Positions 1 through 7,594 of a DNA stretch of 20,333 bases are shown piece after piece. Position numbers and translations under genes: made by a program. Origin of the DNA: LMDS01 sp039930465 (GTDB lineage: Bacteria; Pseudomonadota; Gammaproteobacteria; Burkholderiales; Burkholderiaceae_C). Position 1 is the stretch's first letter. The number at the start of each line of letters is the position of its first letter. The stretch is taken from contig JBDTTU010000079.1 in NCBI GenBank assembly GCA_039930465.1, forward strand, positions 1-20,333, written 5' to 3'. A model generated the notes under the pieces. It was given only the letters and a program-made list of their open reading frames with translations. It did not search any database and had not been told where the DNA came from.

Positions 1-759
1 TATTTCTTCAGCACGCGCCAGCAGATCGACCAGCGCTGGGGCACGACCCAGCCGGTGACGATTCGCGACAAAGATTTCGGCGCCGTGCGCCTGCGTGCCT
101 TCGGCAACTACAGCTACCGCATCGCCGACCCGAAGCTGTTCCACACCGAGATCTCCGGCACGCGCGATACCTACACCGCGGCCGATCTCGACGGGCAATT
201 GCGCGGGCTGATGCTGCAGCACATCTCCGACGCGGTGGCGAGCAGCGGTGTGGCCTTCCTCGACCTCGCAGCCAACCAGATCGAGTTTGCCAAGGCGCTG
301 CGGGAAGCGACGCAACCGGCGTTCGCGGCGATCGGCCTGAAGCTCGAAGGCGTGACGATGCAGAACGTGTCGCTGCCCGAAGAGCTGCAGAAGATCCTCG
401 ACCAGAAGATCGGCATGGGCATGGTCGGCGGTGACATGGGCAAGTTCATGCAGTACCAGACCGCGCAGGCGATTCCGAAATTCGCCGAAGGTGCGGCCGG
501 TGGTGGCGGTGGTGTGGTCGGCGACGCGATGGGCCTGGGCGCCGGCGTGGCGCTGGGCCAGGTCATGGCGCAGCAGCTGGGCAAGGGCTTGCAGGGCAGC
601 GCCGAGCCCGCGGCCGCTGCTGCGGCCGCTCCGGTCGGTGTGAAACCCGACGACGTGATGGCCATGCTCGAGAGGCTCGGCGAACTCAAGACCAAGGGCA
701 TCCTGACGCAGGAAGAGTTCGACGCGAAGAAGGCGGAGCTGCTGAAGAAGCTGGTCTGA
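1..759 (+). CDS. SPFH/Band-7 domain protein with C-terminal SHOCT domain (5' end outside window)
   Basis: The reading frame is open from base 1, so the start lies upstream; 252 residues are visible. The N-terminal two thirds resemble the SPFH (stomatin/prohibitin/flotillin) family of YdjI/'virion core protein' type, which in bacteria form membrane-associated scaffolds. The segment from about residue 20 to 140 has the amphipathic, Gln/Leu-rich pattern of that fold. It is followed by a Gly-rich linker (about 160-180), an Ala-rich linker (about 200-210) and a C-terminal SHOCT-type helix pair, with a LGELKTKGILTQEEFDAKKA motif. SHOCT is a short oligomerisation or targeting domain common at the ends of such proteins. 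The stop at 757-759 is 12 nt before the next gene and in the same frame. It is the first visible member of the cassette running to 5905. The family call is fairly secure; the specific function is unknown. Confidence 0.82.
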   Translation, partial: YFFSTRQQIDQRWGTTQPVTIRDKDFGAVRLRAFGNYSYRIADPKLFHTEISGTRDTYTAADLDGQLRGLMLQHISDAVASSGVAFLDLAANQIEFAKALREATQPAFAAIGLKLEGVTMQNVSLPEELQKILDQKIGMGMVGGDMGKFMQYQTAQAIPKFAEGAAGGGGGVVGDAMGLGAGVALGQVMAQQLGKGLQGSAEPAAAAAAAPVGVKPDDVMAMLERLGELKTKGILTQEEFDAKKAELLKKLV

Positions 760-771
760 TTCGGGCAGCTT

Positions 772-2385
772 TTGGCCACCGAACCGTCACCGCAGCGCGC
801 TTACCGCGCCGCGTGCCCGAACTGCGGCGCGCCGGTCGAGTTCCGCTCGGCCGCGTCGGCGTTCGCGGTCTGCAGCTTCTGCAAGAGCACGGTCGTGCGC
901 GAGGGCGACGCGTTGCGCAAGATCGGCGAGAGCGCTGATCTTTTCGACGACCACTCGCCGCTTCAGCTCGGTGCCGCAGGCAAATACCAGGGCGCTGCGT
1001 TCACGCTCGTCGGGCGCCTGCAGTACCGCTACAAGGACGGCACCTGGAACGAGTGGCACGCGCTCTTCGGCGGCGCCGACGGGGCGCAGAAGTCGGGTTG
1101 GCTGAGCGAAGACAACGGCCGCTACGTGATCGCGTTCGACGCCCCGCTCGACGCGGTTGCGCCGGCCCCCACGAGCCTGCAGGCCGGCGCGCAACTCATC
1201 GTCAATGGGCAGAGCTGGTCGGTGGCGTCGGTCTCGGCGGCGAAGCTGGTCGCGGCACAGGGCGAGCTGCCCTACAAGCCGAACCTCGAGCGGGGCTTCG
1301 TCGTGTCGGATCTGCGCAGCAGCCGCGGCGAGGTCGGCACGCTCGACTACAGCGACGCCTTGCAGCCGCGCTGGTCGGTCGGCCGCTCGGTCGCGATCAG
1401 CGAGCTCGCGATGGAGGGCCTGGCCGAGTCGACCGAGAAGACGCTGAAAGCGCGCGGTGTCGAGTGCCCGAGCTGCGGCGCGGCGCTGGAAGTGAAGCTT
1501 GCGAGCACGCAGTCCATCGTTTGCCACCAGTGCCACGCGGTGGTCGATGTGTCGCAGGGCGTGGGCGGCGAGCTGCAGCACTACGCGCAGAACAACGGCA
1601 AGGAGCCGCAGATTCCGCTCGGCAGCAGCGGCCTGCTGGCGCTCGGCGGCAAACAGGCTCTGCCCTGGCAGGTGGTGGGTTATGCCGAGCGCTGCGAGGT
1701 GCCGGAATCGAGCGACGACGAACAGACCTTCTGGCGCGAGTACCTGCTCTACCACCGCACCGAAGGCTTCGCGTTCATCGTCGATGCCGACGACGGCTGG
1801 AGCTGGACCGCGCCGCTCACCGGCGTGCCGCAGCGTGCCGGCGACGGTGTGAAGCACGACGGTGCGGTGTACCGCAAGCTCTACGACTACACCGGCATGG
1901 TGACCTACGTGCTCGGCGAGTTCTACTGGCAGCTCACACGCGACCAGCGCACCTTCAACACCGACTACCAGGGCACGGGCGCCGCGTCTGCGAAGCGGCT
2001 CAACCGCGAACAGACCGGTGCCGGTGACACCCAGGAAGTGGTCTGGTCGGGTGGCGAAACACTGACGGCCGACGCGGTGATGAAAGCCTTCAAGCTCGCA
2101 CCGGAGCAGGCCGCGTCGTTCAAGCGCGATGCCTTGCCGACTTCGCTGAACGCGGCCTCGCTGCTGGCGAAGATCTTCTTCTGGGGCTTCGTGATCGTCG
2201 TGCTGCTGATGCTGTTTCGCTGCGGCAGCGGTGGCGGTTCGAGCGACTGCGCCGACACGCGCGCGACCTTCGGCGAAGCGTCGCAGGAATACCAGAACTG
2301 CCTGAACAACAATCGCAGCAGCAGTGGTTCGCGCACCGGCGGCGGTTCGTACGGCGGGTTTTCGAGCGGTGGCGGGCACAAATGA
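772..2385 (+). CDS. DUF4178 membrane protein with two zinc ribbons (internal duplication)
   Basis: This 537-residue protein has two repeats, each a CxxC...CxxC zinc ribbon followed by a DUF4178-like beta-rich domain. Ribbon 1 uses C15, C18, C34 and C37; ribbon 2 uses C232, C235, C251 and C254. The DUF4178-like parts lie at about 60-200 and 280-430, each with a Tyr/Trp-rich core (EWHALFGG in the first, YLLYHRTEGF in the second). A single transmembrane helix follows at about 466-482. The last 50 residues are Ser/Gly-rich with two further cysteines. The start must be the TTG at 772: the in-frame stop of the preceding gene is at 757-759, and a later start would lose ribbon 1. The Shine-Dalgarno sequence is poor, suggesting coupling to the upstream gene. 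The family has no established biochemical activity. The neighbouring DUF350, SPFH and aminopropyltransferase genes suggest a membrane complex (inference). Confidence 0.85.
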   Translation: MATEPSPQRAYRAACPNCGAPVEFRSAASAFAVCSFCKSTVVREGDALRKIGESADLFDDHSPLQLGAAGKYQGAAFTLVGRLQYRYKDGTWNEWHALFGGADGAQKSGWLSEDNGRYVIAFDAPLDAVAPAPTSLQAGAQLIVNGQSWSVASVSAAKLVAAQGELPYKPNLERGFVVSDLRSSRGEVGTLDYSDALQPRWSVGRSVAISELAMEGLAESTEKTLKARGVECPSCGAALEVKLASTQSIVCHQCHAVVDVSQGVGGELQHYAQNNGKEPQIPLGSSGLLALGGKQALPWQVVGYAERCEVPESSDDEQTFWREYLLYHRTEGFAFIVDADDGWSWTAPLTGVPQRAGDGVKHDGAVYRKLYDYTGMVTYVLGEFYWQLTRDQRTFNTDYQGTGAASAKRLNREQTGAGDTQEVVWSGGETLTADAVMKAFKLAPEQAASFKRDALPTSLNAASLLAKIFFWGFVIVVLLMLFRCGSGGGSSDCADTRATFGEASQEYQNCLNNNRSSSGSRTGGGSYGGFSSGGGHK

Positions 2386-2408
2386 GCCGCCGCCTGTCAT
2401 TCATCAAC

Positions 2409-2414
2409 AAGGAG
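2409..2414 (+). promoter_or_regulatory. Ribosome binding site of the DUF350 gene
   Basis: AAGGAG lies 10 nt before the ATG at 2425. It is the only strong Shine-Dalgarno sequence visible in the 5' cassette and fixes the DUF350 start. Confidence 0.7.
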
Positions 2415-2424
2415 CCTGACCATC

Positions 2425-2646
2425 ATGGGAATTGAATGGCTGAAACCCGGCGTCGTGGCCGGTTCGATTCTTTACGCGCTGATCGGCGTGGCGATCTTCT
2501 GGATCTGCTTCGTGATCGTCGACAAGCTCACGCCCTACGACCTGTGGGCCGAGATCATCGAGAAGAAGAACATGGCGCTCGCGATCGTGGTGGGCGCGAT
2601 GTGCATTGCCATCGGCCTGATCGTGGCCGCTGCCGTGCACGGGTGA
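2425..2646 (+). CDS. DUF350 (YjfL-like) small membrane protein
   Basis: This is a 73-residue, very hydrophobic protein. It has two transmembrane helices, at about residues 11-32 and 50-70, joined by a short charged loop (IIEKKN). The pattern matches the DUF350/YjfL family, in which one or two copies of a two-helix unit occur; this is the single-unit form. The start is an ATG with a good AAGGAG 10 nt upstream. It sits 39 nt after the DUF4178 gene and 38 nt before the aminopropyltransferase gene on the same strand, so it is very probably co-transcribed. DUF350 genes often neighbour aminopropyltransferase-like, ATP-grasp and PspA-type genes (family knowledge from memory). Its molecular function is unknown; an inner-membrane location is secure from composition. 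Confidence 0.85.
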   Translation: MGIEWLKPGVVAGSILYALIGVAIFWICFVIVDKLTPYDLWAEIIEKKNMALAIVVGAMCIAIGLIVAAAVHG

Positions 2647-2684
2647 GCAGAACCCGCGCTTCGCGCCGCCAGCGCCGCGCTTGA

Positions 2685-4256
2685 GTGGCCGCCGCGCCCG
2701 AGGAACACGAGAGCGCCACTTCGGCCCGGCCGGCCGAAGTGGCGCTGCTCGCGTCGGTCTTCATCGTGGCCGCGTGCGGGCTCGTCTACGAGCTCGCTGC
2801 AGGCACGCTCGCCAGCTACCTGCTCGGCGACTCGATCCTGCAGTTCTCGACCGTCATCGGCACCTACCTGTTTGCGATGGGCGTGGGCTCGTACCTGTCG
2901 CGATTTTTCGAGCGCCAGCTGATCGCGCACTTCCTGCGCATCGAGTTGCTGGTCGGGCTGGTCGGCGGGCTGATGCCGGCCTTGCTGTTCGCGCTGCAGT
3001 CGCTGGCGCCACCCTCGTTTCGCTTCGCGCTCTACACGATGGTGCTGCTCGTCGGTATTCTGGTCGGCCTGGAAATTCCGCTCGTCATGCGCATCCTCAA
3101 GAAGCAGTTGCGCGGCAGCGGCCCCGAACGCGAGGGGCTGAAGAACCTCGTCTCGCAAGTGCTGACCTTCGACTATCTCGGCGCGCTCGCCGTCTCGATC
3201 GCTTTCCCGCTGCTGCTGGTGCCGCAGCTCGGGCTGATCCGCACCGGTGTGTTCTTCGGGCTGCTCAATGCGGGTGTGGCGGTGTGGGCGTTGTGGCTGT
3301 TCCGCGGGCAACTGCGGCAGTTTGGGGTGCACGCGGCGAGCTGTGCGCTCGTGGTCGTGGCCCTGCTCGCCGCACTCGCGGGCGCCGACCGCATCACCAC
3401 CTGGGCCGAAGACCGCTTCTACGCCGACTCGGTGCTCTACAGCGAGACCAGCGCCTACCAGCGTGTGGTGGTCACCTCGAGCAGGCAGGGTGTGCGCCTG
3501 TTCCTGAACGGCAACCTGCAGTTCCATTCGCGCGACGAGTACCGCTACCACGAAGCCCTGGTGCACCCCGCGATGGCGGCGCACGGCGCGCCGCGCAATG
3601 TGCTGGTGCTGGGTGGCGGCGACGGCATGGCAGCGCGCGAGGTGCTGAAGTACCCGAGCGTCGAGAGCGTCACGCTGGTCGAGCTCGACCCGCACATGAC
3701 GCAGCTCTTTTCCACCCAGCCGTTGTTGCGCCAGCTCAACGCCGATTCATTGCGCTCGCCCAAGCTGCACATCGTCAATGCCGACGCTTTTGCGTGGCTC
3801 GAGCAGAACCCGGGCAGCTTCGATGTGATCGTGGTCGACTTCCCCGACCCCACCAACTTCTCGATCGGCAAGCTCTACACCTCGACCTTCTACCGCCTGA
3901 TCGACCAGCACCTGAACGCCAGCGGTTACGCCGTCGTGCAGACCACTTCACCGCTGATCGCGCGCAAGAGTTTCTGGACCGTGGCCACCACGATCGAAGC
4001 GGCTGGCCTCACGACCACGCCGTACCACGCGCATGTGCCGAGCTTCGGTGAGTGGGGTTTCATCCTCGCGAGCCGGCGGCCCTACAAGTTGCCCGCTGCA
4101 TTGCCGGGCGGTCTGCGTTTCCTGAGCGTGGCCGGCCTGCCGACGCTCTTCAACTTTCCGCTCGACATGGCGCGGGTGCCGACCGAAGTGAACCGCTTGT
4201 CGAACCAGGTGCTGGTGCAGACCTTCGAAGAAGAATGGGGCAAGGTGCACCAGTGA
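2685..4256 (+). CDS. Membrane-embedded spermidine-synthase-like aminopropyltransferase
   Basis: This 523-residue protein has an N-terminal half with about seven hydrophobic segments (residues about 19-42, 50-70, 84-107, 113-135, 160-180, 185-207 and 215-233). A C-terminal spermidine-synthase fold follows from about residue 245. Motifs of the SpeE family are present: YQ (258-259), YHE (288-290), GGGDG for the aminopropyl-donor nucleotide (310-314), the acidic residue of VELD (E333), NADAF (365-369) and the DxxDP catalytic motif as DFPDP (385-389). The expected reaction is transfer of an aminopropyl group from decarboxylated S-adenosylmethionine to an amine; the real acceptor is unknown. Cytosolic SpeE is about 290 residues, so the membrane half is the distinguishing feature. 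The GTG start at 2685 follows directly on an in-frame TGA at 2682, so no longer start exists. Its stop overlaps the next gene's GTG. Confidence 0.88.
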   Translation: MAAAPEEHESATSARPAEVALLASVFIVAACGLVYELAAGTLASYLLGDSILQFSTVIGTYLFAMGVGSYLSRFFERQLIAHFLRIELLVGLVGGLMPALLFALQSLAPPSFRFALYTMVLLVGILVGLEIPLVMRILKKQLRGSGPEREGLKNLVSQVLTFDYLGALAVSIAFPLLLVPQLGLIRTGVFFGLLNAGVAVWALWLFRGQLRQFGVHAASCALVVVALLAALAGADRITTWAEDRFYADSVLYSETSAYQRVVVTSSRQGVRLFLNGNLQFHSRDEYRYHEALVHPAMAAHGAPRNVLVLGGGDGMAAREVLKYPSVESVTLVELDPHMTQLFSTQPLLRQLNADSLRSPKLHIVNADAFAWLEQNPGSFDVIVVDFPDPTNFSIGKLYTSTFYRLIDQHLNASGYAVVQTTSPLIARKSFWTVATTIEAAGLTTTPYHAHVPSFGEWGFILASRRPYKLPAALPGGLRFLSVAGLPTLFNFPLDMARVPTEVNRLSNQVLVQTFEEEWGKVHQ

Positions 4257-5905
4257 GCGCCTGGAAGCCTGGCCGGCGCACTGCGCTCGCGGCGGGGCTG
4301 AGCCTGCCGCTGTGGGGTTGCACGCTCCACGACAGCGCGGCCCCCTACAGCGGCGGCTGGGTTGGGGCCGACGCGCAGCGCGGCCACCGGCTGCGCGATC
4401 TGAAATCGGGCAGCCTGCCTGCGCCAGCGCTGCAGCGTCGCGCCGGTGCGCTGGTGGTGGGCGCCGGCATCTCGGGCCTGGCCGCGGCGCGTGCGTTGCG
4501 GCAGTCGGGCATCGACGACGTGCAGGTCTTCGATCTTGAAGACACGGCTGGCGGCAACAGCCGTGGCCACGTGCTGGGCGGCATGGCCTGCCCGCTCGGC
4601 GCGCACTACCTGCCGGTGCCGGGCGAACGTGCGGTCGAGGTGATCGCGCTGCTCGAAGAACTCGGCCTGCGCAGCACCGAACACGGCCAGCCGGTCTACG
4701 ACGAGCGACACCTCTGCCACAGCCCGCAGGAGCGTCTCTTCATCGGCGGGTATTGGCATGAGGGCTTGTTGCCGCCGCTCGAAGCCCTGCCGGCCGGACA
4801 ACGTGCCAGCACGCTGGCGCAGTACGCGCAGTTCAGCGCGGCGGTGCGTCAGTTGAGCGAGGGCGCTGCGTTCAGCATACCGACCGCACGTTCTTCGTGG
4901 CGGCTGGCGCTCGACGCGCTCGACGCCGTTCCTTTCGCGCAGTGGCTCGACACACAAGGCCTGAACGCGCCGGCCCTGCGCTGGTACCTCGACTACTGCT
5001 GCCGCGACGACTACGGCGCTGGCGCCGCGCAGGTGTCGGCCTGGGCCGGCATTCACTACTTCGCGAGCCGTCACGGGTTTCACGCGCCCGGCGAATCGAA
5101 CGAAGAGCGCGAGGGCGTGCTGACCTGGCCCGAGGGCAACGCGTGGCTGAGTCGGCGCCTCGCAGCGTCGCTGGGCGAGCGCTTGCGCAGCGGCTGCATC
5201 GCCTTGCGGGTCAGTGAAGACCGCTTCGATGCCAGCCTCGATGTCTGGAACGTTCGCAGCTCGCAGGCCGAGCGCTGGACTGCGCCGCAGCTCGTGCTGG
5301 CCGTGCCACTCTTCATCGCCGCGCGCTTGCTCGACGCACCACCGGCGGCGCTGACGCAGGCCGTCGCCAGCATGCGCCATGCGCCCTGGCTCGTCGCCAA
5401 TCTGGAGCTGGCGCAAGCGCTCGACGACCGCCCCGGCGCGCCGCCGTCGTGGGACAACGTGGTTTACGCCGCCGCAGCTTCGGGGAGTGCGGCGTTGGGC
5501 TACGTCGACGCGATGCACCAGAGCACACGGCCGTACCCTGGCCCGACGGTGCTCACCGCCTACTGGGCGCTCGGCGGCGACTCGGCAGCGCAGCTGCAGG
5601 TGCAGCGCGCACGCTTGCTGAACGAAGCCTGGGCGACCTGGGCGCAGGCGGTCGTGGCCGATCTCGCGCGTGTGCACCCCGACCTGCCGGGCAAGCTCAA
5701 GCAGGTCGACCTGATGCGTTACGGCCATGCCATGAGCATCCCGGTGCCCGGCCTGCGCAGCAGCACGGCCCTGCGCGCGCTGGCCGAGCCACAGCGGCGG
5801 GTGCAGTTCGCGCACGCCGATCTGTCGAGCTATTCGGTGTTCGAAGAAGCGATTTACCAGGGGCAACGCGCCGGGCTCGCGGCGAAGCGCGCCATGAGCC
5901 GCTAG
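4253..5905 (+). CDS. FAD-dependent amine-oxidase-like oxidoreductase with a Tat lipoprotein signal
   Basis: This is a 550-residue protein. The N-terminus has a twin arginine (R8-R9), a hydrophobic stretch and LPLWGC with C23 as candidate lipidation cysteine, as in a Tat-exported lipoprotein. A Rossmann dinucleotide motif GAGISG follows at 70-75, with the acidic end of beta-2 (VFDLED), as in FAD-binding NAD(P)/FAD oxidoreductases of the flavin amine oxidase type. The middle contains an unusual CCRDDYG stretch at about 246-252. GTG at 4253 is chosen because it forms a 4-nt overlap (GTGA) with the upstream stop and lies just before the signal. An open frame extends further upstream but runs inside the aminopropyltransferase gene. 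Tat export fits a protein folded with its cofactor before translocation. The substrate is not visible; a polyamine or another amine is a guess from the neighbour. Confidence 0.82.
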   Translation: MSAWKPGRRTALAAGLSLPLWGCTLHDSAAPYSGGWVGADAQRGHRLRDLKSGSLPAPALQRRAGALVVGAGISGLAAARALRQSGIDDVQVFDLEDTAGGNSRGHVLGGMACPLGAHYLPVPGERAVEVIALLEELGLRSTEHGQPVYDERHLCHSPQERLFIGGYWHEGLLPPLEALPAGQRASTLAQYAQFSAAVRQLSEGAAFSIPTARSSWRLALDALDAVPFAQWLDTQGLNAPALRWYLDYCCRDDYGAGAAQVSAWAGIHYFASRHGFHAPGESNEEREGVLTWPEGNAWLSRRLAASLGERLRSGCIALRVSEDRFDASLDVWNVRSSQAERWTAPQLVLAVPLFIAARLLDAPPAALTQAVASMRHAPWLVANLELAQALDDRPGAPPSWDNVVYAAAASGSAALGYVDAMHQSTRPYPGPTVLTAYWALGGDSAAQLQVQRARLLNEAWATWAQAVVADLARVHPDLPGKLKQVDLMRYGHAMSIPVPGLRSSTALRALAEPQRRVQFAHADLSSYSVFEEAIYQGQRAGLAAKRAMSR

Positions 5906-5923
5906 GCGCTTCCCTTCGGCGAC

Positions 5924-6132
5924 TCAGATCAGCGCCGCGACGGCCTGTCCCATCTCGGTGGTGCTGGCGCTGCCGCCGAGGTCGCCGCTGCGCGGGCCAT
6001 GGGCCAGCAGGGTTTCGATCGCTTGCACGATGGCATAGTGCGCGGCCCGGCCGGCACCGGTGCTGACCACAGCGGACAGGGCACGCCTTCGAACAGCCGC
6101 ACCGGGCGCCGGTTGATGTACTGGTCGAACTC
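5924..6132 (-). pseudogene. Internally deleted remnant of a tartrate/isopropylmalate dehydrogenase-family gene
   Basis: Two pieces of one protein family lie side by side in different minus-strand frames. The piece at 6132-6070 reads EFDQYINRRPVRLFEGVPC followed by PL, typical of the segment near residue 90-110 of tartrate dehydrogenase and related isopropylmalate/isocitrate dehydrogenases. The piece ending at the TGA at 5924-5926 reads GRAAHYAIVQAIETLLAHG, then RSGDLGGSASTTEM, the usual C-terminal end of the same family. The roughly 230-250 residues normally between them, including the catalytic lysine and metal-binding aspartates, are gone. The N-terminal segment before the first piece is also missing, and its place is taken by the end of the GGDEF gene. 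The remnant cannot encode an active enzyme. Identity rests on motif recognition; tartrate dehydrogenase is the closest guess. Confidence 0.65.
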
Positions 6133-7594
6133 AGTCGAGTTGCGCGGCCTGCGTGGTGCGGCGGTCGTTTTCGCTGGCCGCGTAAAACTCGCGCTTGTCG
6201 ACGAACATGCGCTCGTCGGCCAGGCTCATGGTGGCTTCCAGGCGTTCGCCCTTCTCGGCGGTGGCGCAACCCATCGCCAGGTTCAGCGGCGCGCCCATAT
6301 AAAACTGGTTGTTGAGTTCGACCAGCGAGCGCACCCGGCCCATCATCAACTGCCCCGCCTGCGCGTCGGCGCCGGGCAGCAGCATCACGAACTCGTCACC
6401 GCCGATACGGGCCGCGCAACAGGGTTTGTCGGCGAGCTTGCCCAGCACCTCGCCGGCCCGCCGCAACAGCGCGTCGCCGGCGGCGTGGCCGCTCTGGTCG
6501 TTGGTGGCTTTCAGGCCGTTGAGGTCGAGCGCCAACACCGTCACCGGCCACGGGCCCTTGCGCTCAAGGCGGTTCAGTTCGTCTTCGAAATAGGCGCGGT
6601 TGCGCAACTGGGTGAGCACGTCGTGCTTGCCCAGGTATTCGAGGTAGGACTCGGCCTTCTTGCGCGCCGTGATGTCGAGCAGCGCCACCTGCACCAGTTC
6701 CCAGCTTTCTTCTGAACCCGGCAGCACCGAGAACTGCAGCATCACGTGGATCACCGAGCCGTCGAGTGTGTAGTTCACCACTTCGCGCTGCTGGAACAGC
6801 TTGCCATTCCACAGGTCGATGAGCTGCTCGGTGAACGCGGGCTGCATCTCGTCGCGAAAGATCTGGTCGAGGTTCAAGAGCAGCGTGGCTTTGTCGGGCG
6901 CGTGGAACATCTCCAGCGTGCGCCGGTTCACGTCGACGACGCGGATCTCCTGCATGCAGCGCTGCACGAATTCCGGGTGCACGTTGGTGAAGGTGCGGAA
7001 GTCGTCGATGCCACGCGCCCGCACGTCGTCCATCAGGCGCTTGATGGCGCTGAAATCTTCGACCCACAGCGACACCGGTGAATCCTTGAACAGGCCGTGC
7101 GCGTAGCGCTCGCTGCGGGCCAATTGGCGTTCGGCCAGCGTTCGTTCGGTGACGTTCTCGATCGCCACCAGCACCCGGCCCCAATCGGCCTCATGGCCGG
7201 GCAGCACGCTGCCGTTCACGATGATGTCGAGGCGCTTGCCCGACAAGCTGTAGTTCACCGACTGGCTGGTGAACCGCCGCTTGCCGTCCCACAGCGACAC
7301 CAGCTCTTCCAGGTGCGGTTCGAGCATGGCGTCGCGGAACACCCGGTCGAGGTTGGAAACCAGGTGCTGCACGTCGTTGGCCTCGAACAGTTCGAGGGTG
7401 CGCCGGTTCACGCGCAAGACCTTGAGCTCGCGGCTGCACTCGGCAACGCGGCGAGTGTCGTCTTGCAGGTAGCGGCGCAGGTCGGTGATGCCGGCTTCGC
7501 GCCAGCGTTCGAACAGGGCGTGCAGCCCGCAGTAGTCTTCGAGCCAGAGCGACACCGGCGCCAGCTCGAACATCTCTTCGAAGTCGGTACTCAA
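6131..7594 (-). CDS. PAS-PAS-GGDEF diguanylate cyclase
   Basis: This is 487 residues from a TTG start at 7594 that overlaps the pepP stop by 4 nt (TTGA); an ATG at 7573 would give 480 residues. Two diverged copies of one PAS-type sensor unit begin at about residues 12 and 171. Each has PVSLW.ED near its start, NRRTLE.F in the middle and a GSVLPG or FSVLPG ending. The GGDEF domain covers about 315-480, with the metal-binding LDLNGLKATND segment and an intact GGDEF motif at 398-402. It should therefore make cyclic di-GMP from two GTP. The RxxD product-inhibition site expected at 389-392 reads DKPC, so this control is absent. No transmembrane segment is seen, so the protein is predicted cytoplasmic. 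The PAS ligand is unknown. Co-transcription and translational coupling with pepP are likely from the overlap. Confidence 0.88.
   Translation of the reverse strand: MSTDFEEMFELAPVSLWLEDYCGLHALFERWREAGITDLRRYLQDDTRRVAECSRELKVLRVNRRTLELFEANDVQHLVSNLDRVFRDAMLEPHLEELVSLWDGKRRFTSQSVNYSLSGKRLDIIVNGSVLPGHEADWGRVLVAIENVTERTLAERQLARSERYAHGLFKDSPVSLWVEDFSAIKRLMDDVRARGIDDFRTFTNVHPEFVQRCMQEIRVVDVNRRTLEMFHAPDKATLLLNLDQIFRDEMQPAFTEQLIDLWNGKLFQQREVVNYTLDGSVIHVMLQFSVLPGSEESWELVQVALLDITARKKAESYLEYLGKHDVLTQLRNRAYFEDELNRLERKGPWPVTVLALDLNGLKATNDQSGHAAGDALLRRAGEVLGKLADKPCCAARIGGDEFVMLLPGADAQAGQLMMGRVRSLVELNNQFYMGAPLNLAMGCATAEKGERLEATMSLADERMFVDKREFYAASENDRRTTQAAQLD

Noticed and set aside
787..2400. 537-codon open frame on the minus strand opposite the DUF4178 gene
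   Set aside because: Arg/Ala/Val-rich with no recognisable domain; a typical antisense shadow in GC-rich DNA, while the plus strand has clear cysteine motifs and a membrane helix.
4082..5866. 594-codon minus-strand open frame opposite the flavoprotein gene
   Set aside because: Low-complexity Arg/Gln/Ala composition and no family motifs; the opposite strand has the FAD motif and signal peptide.
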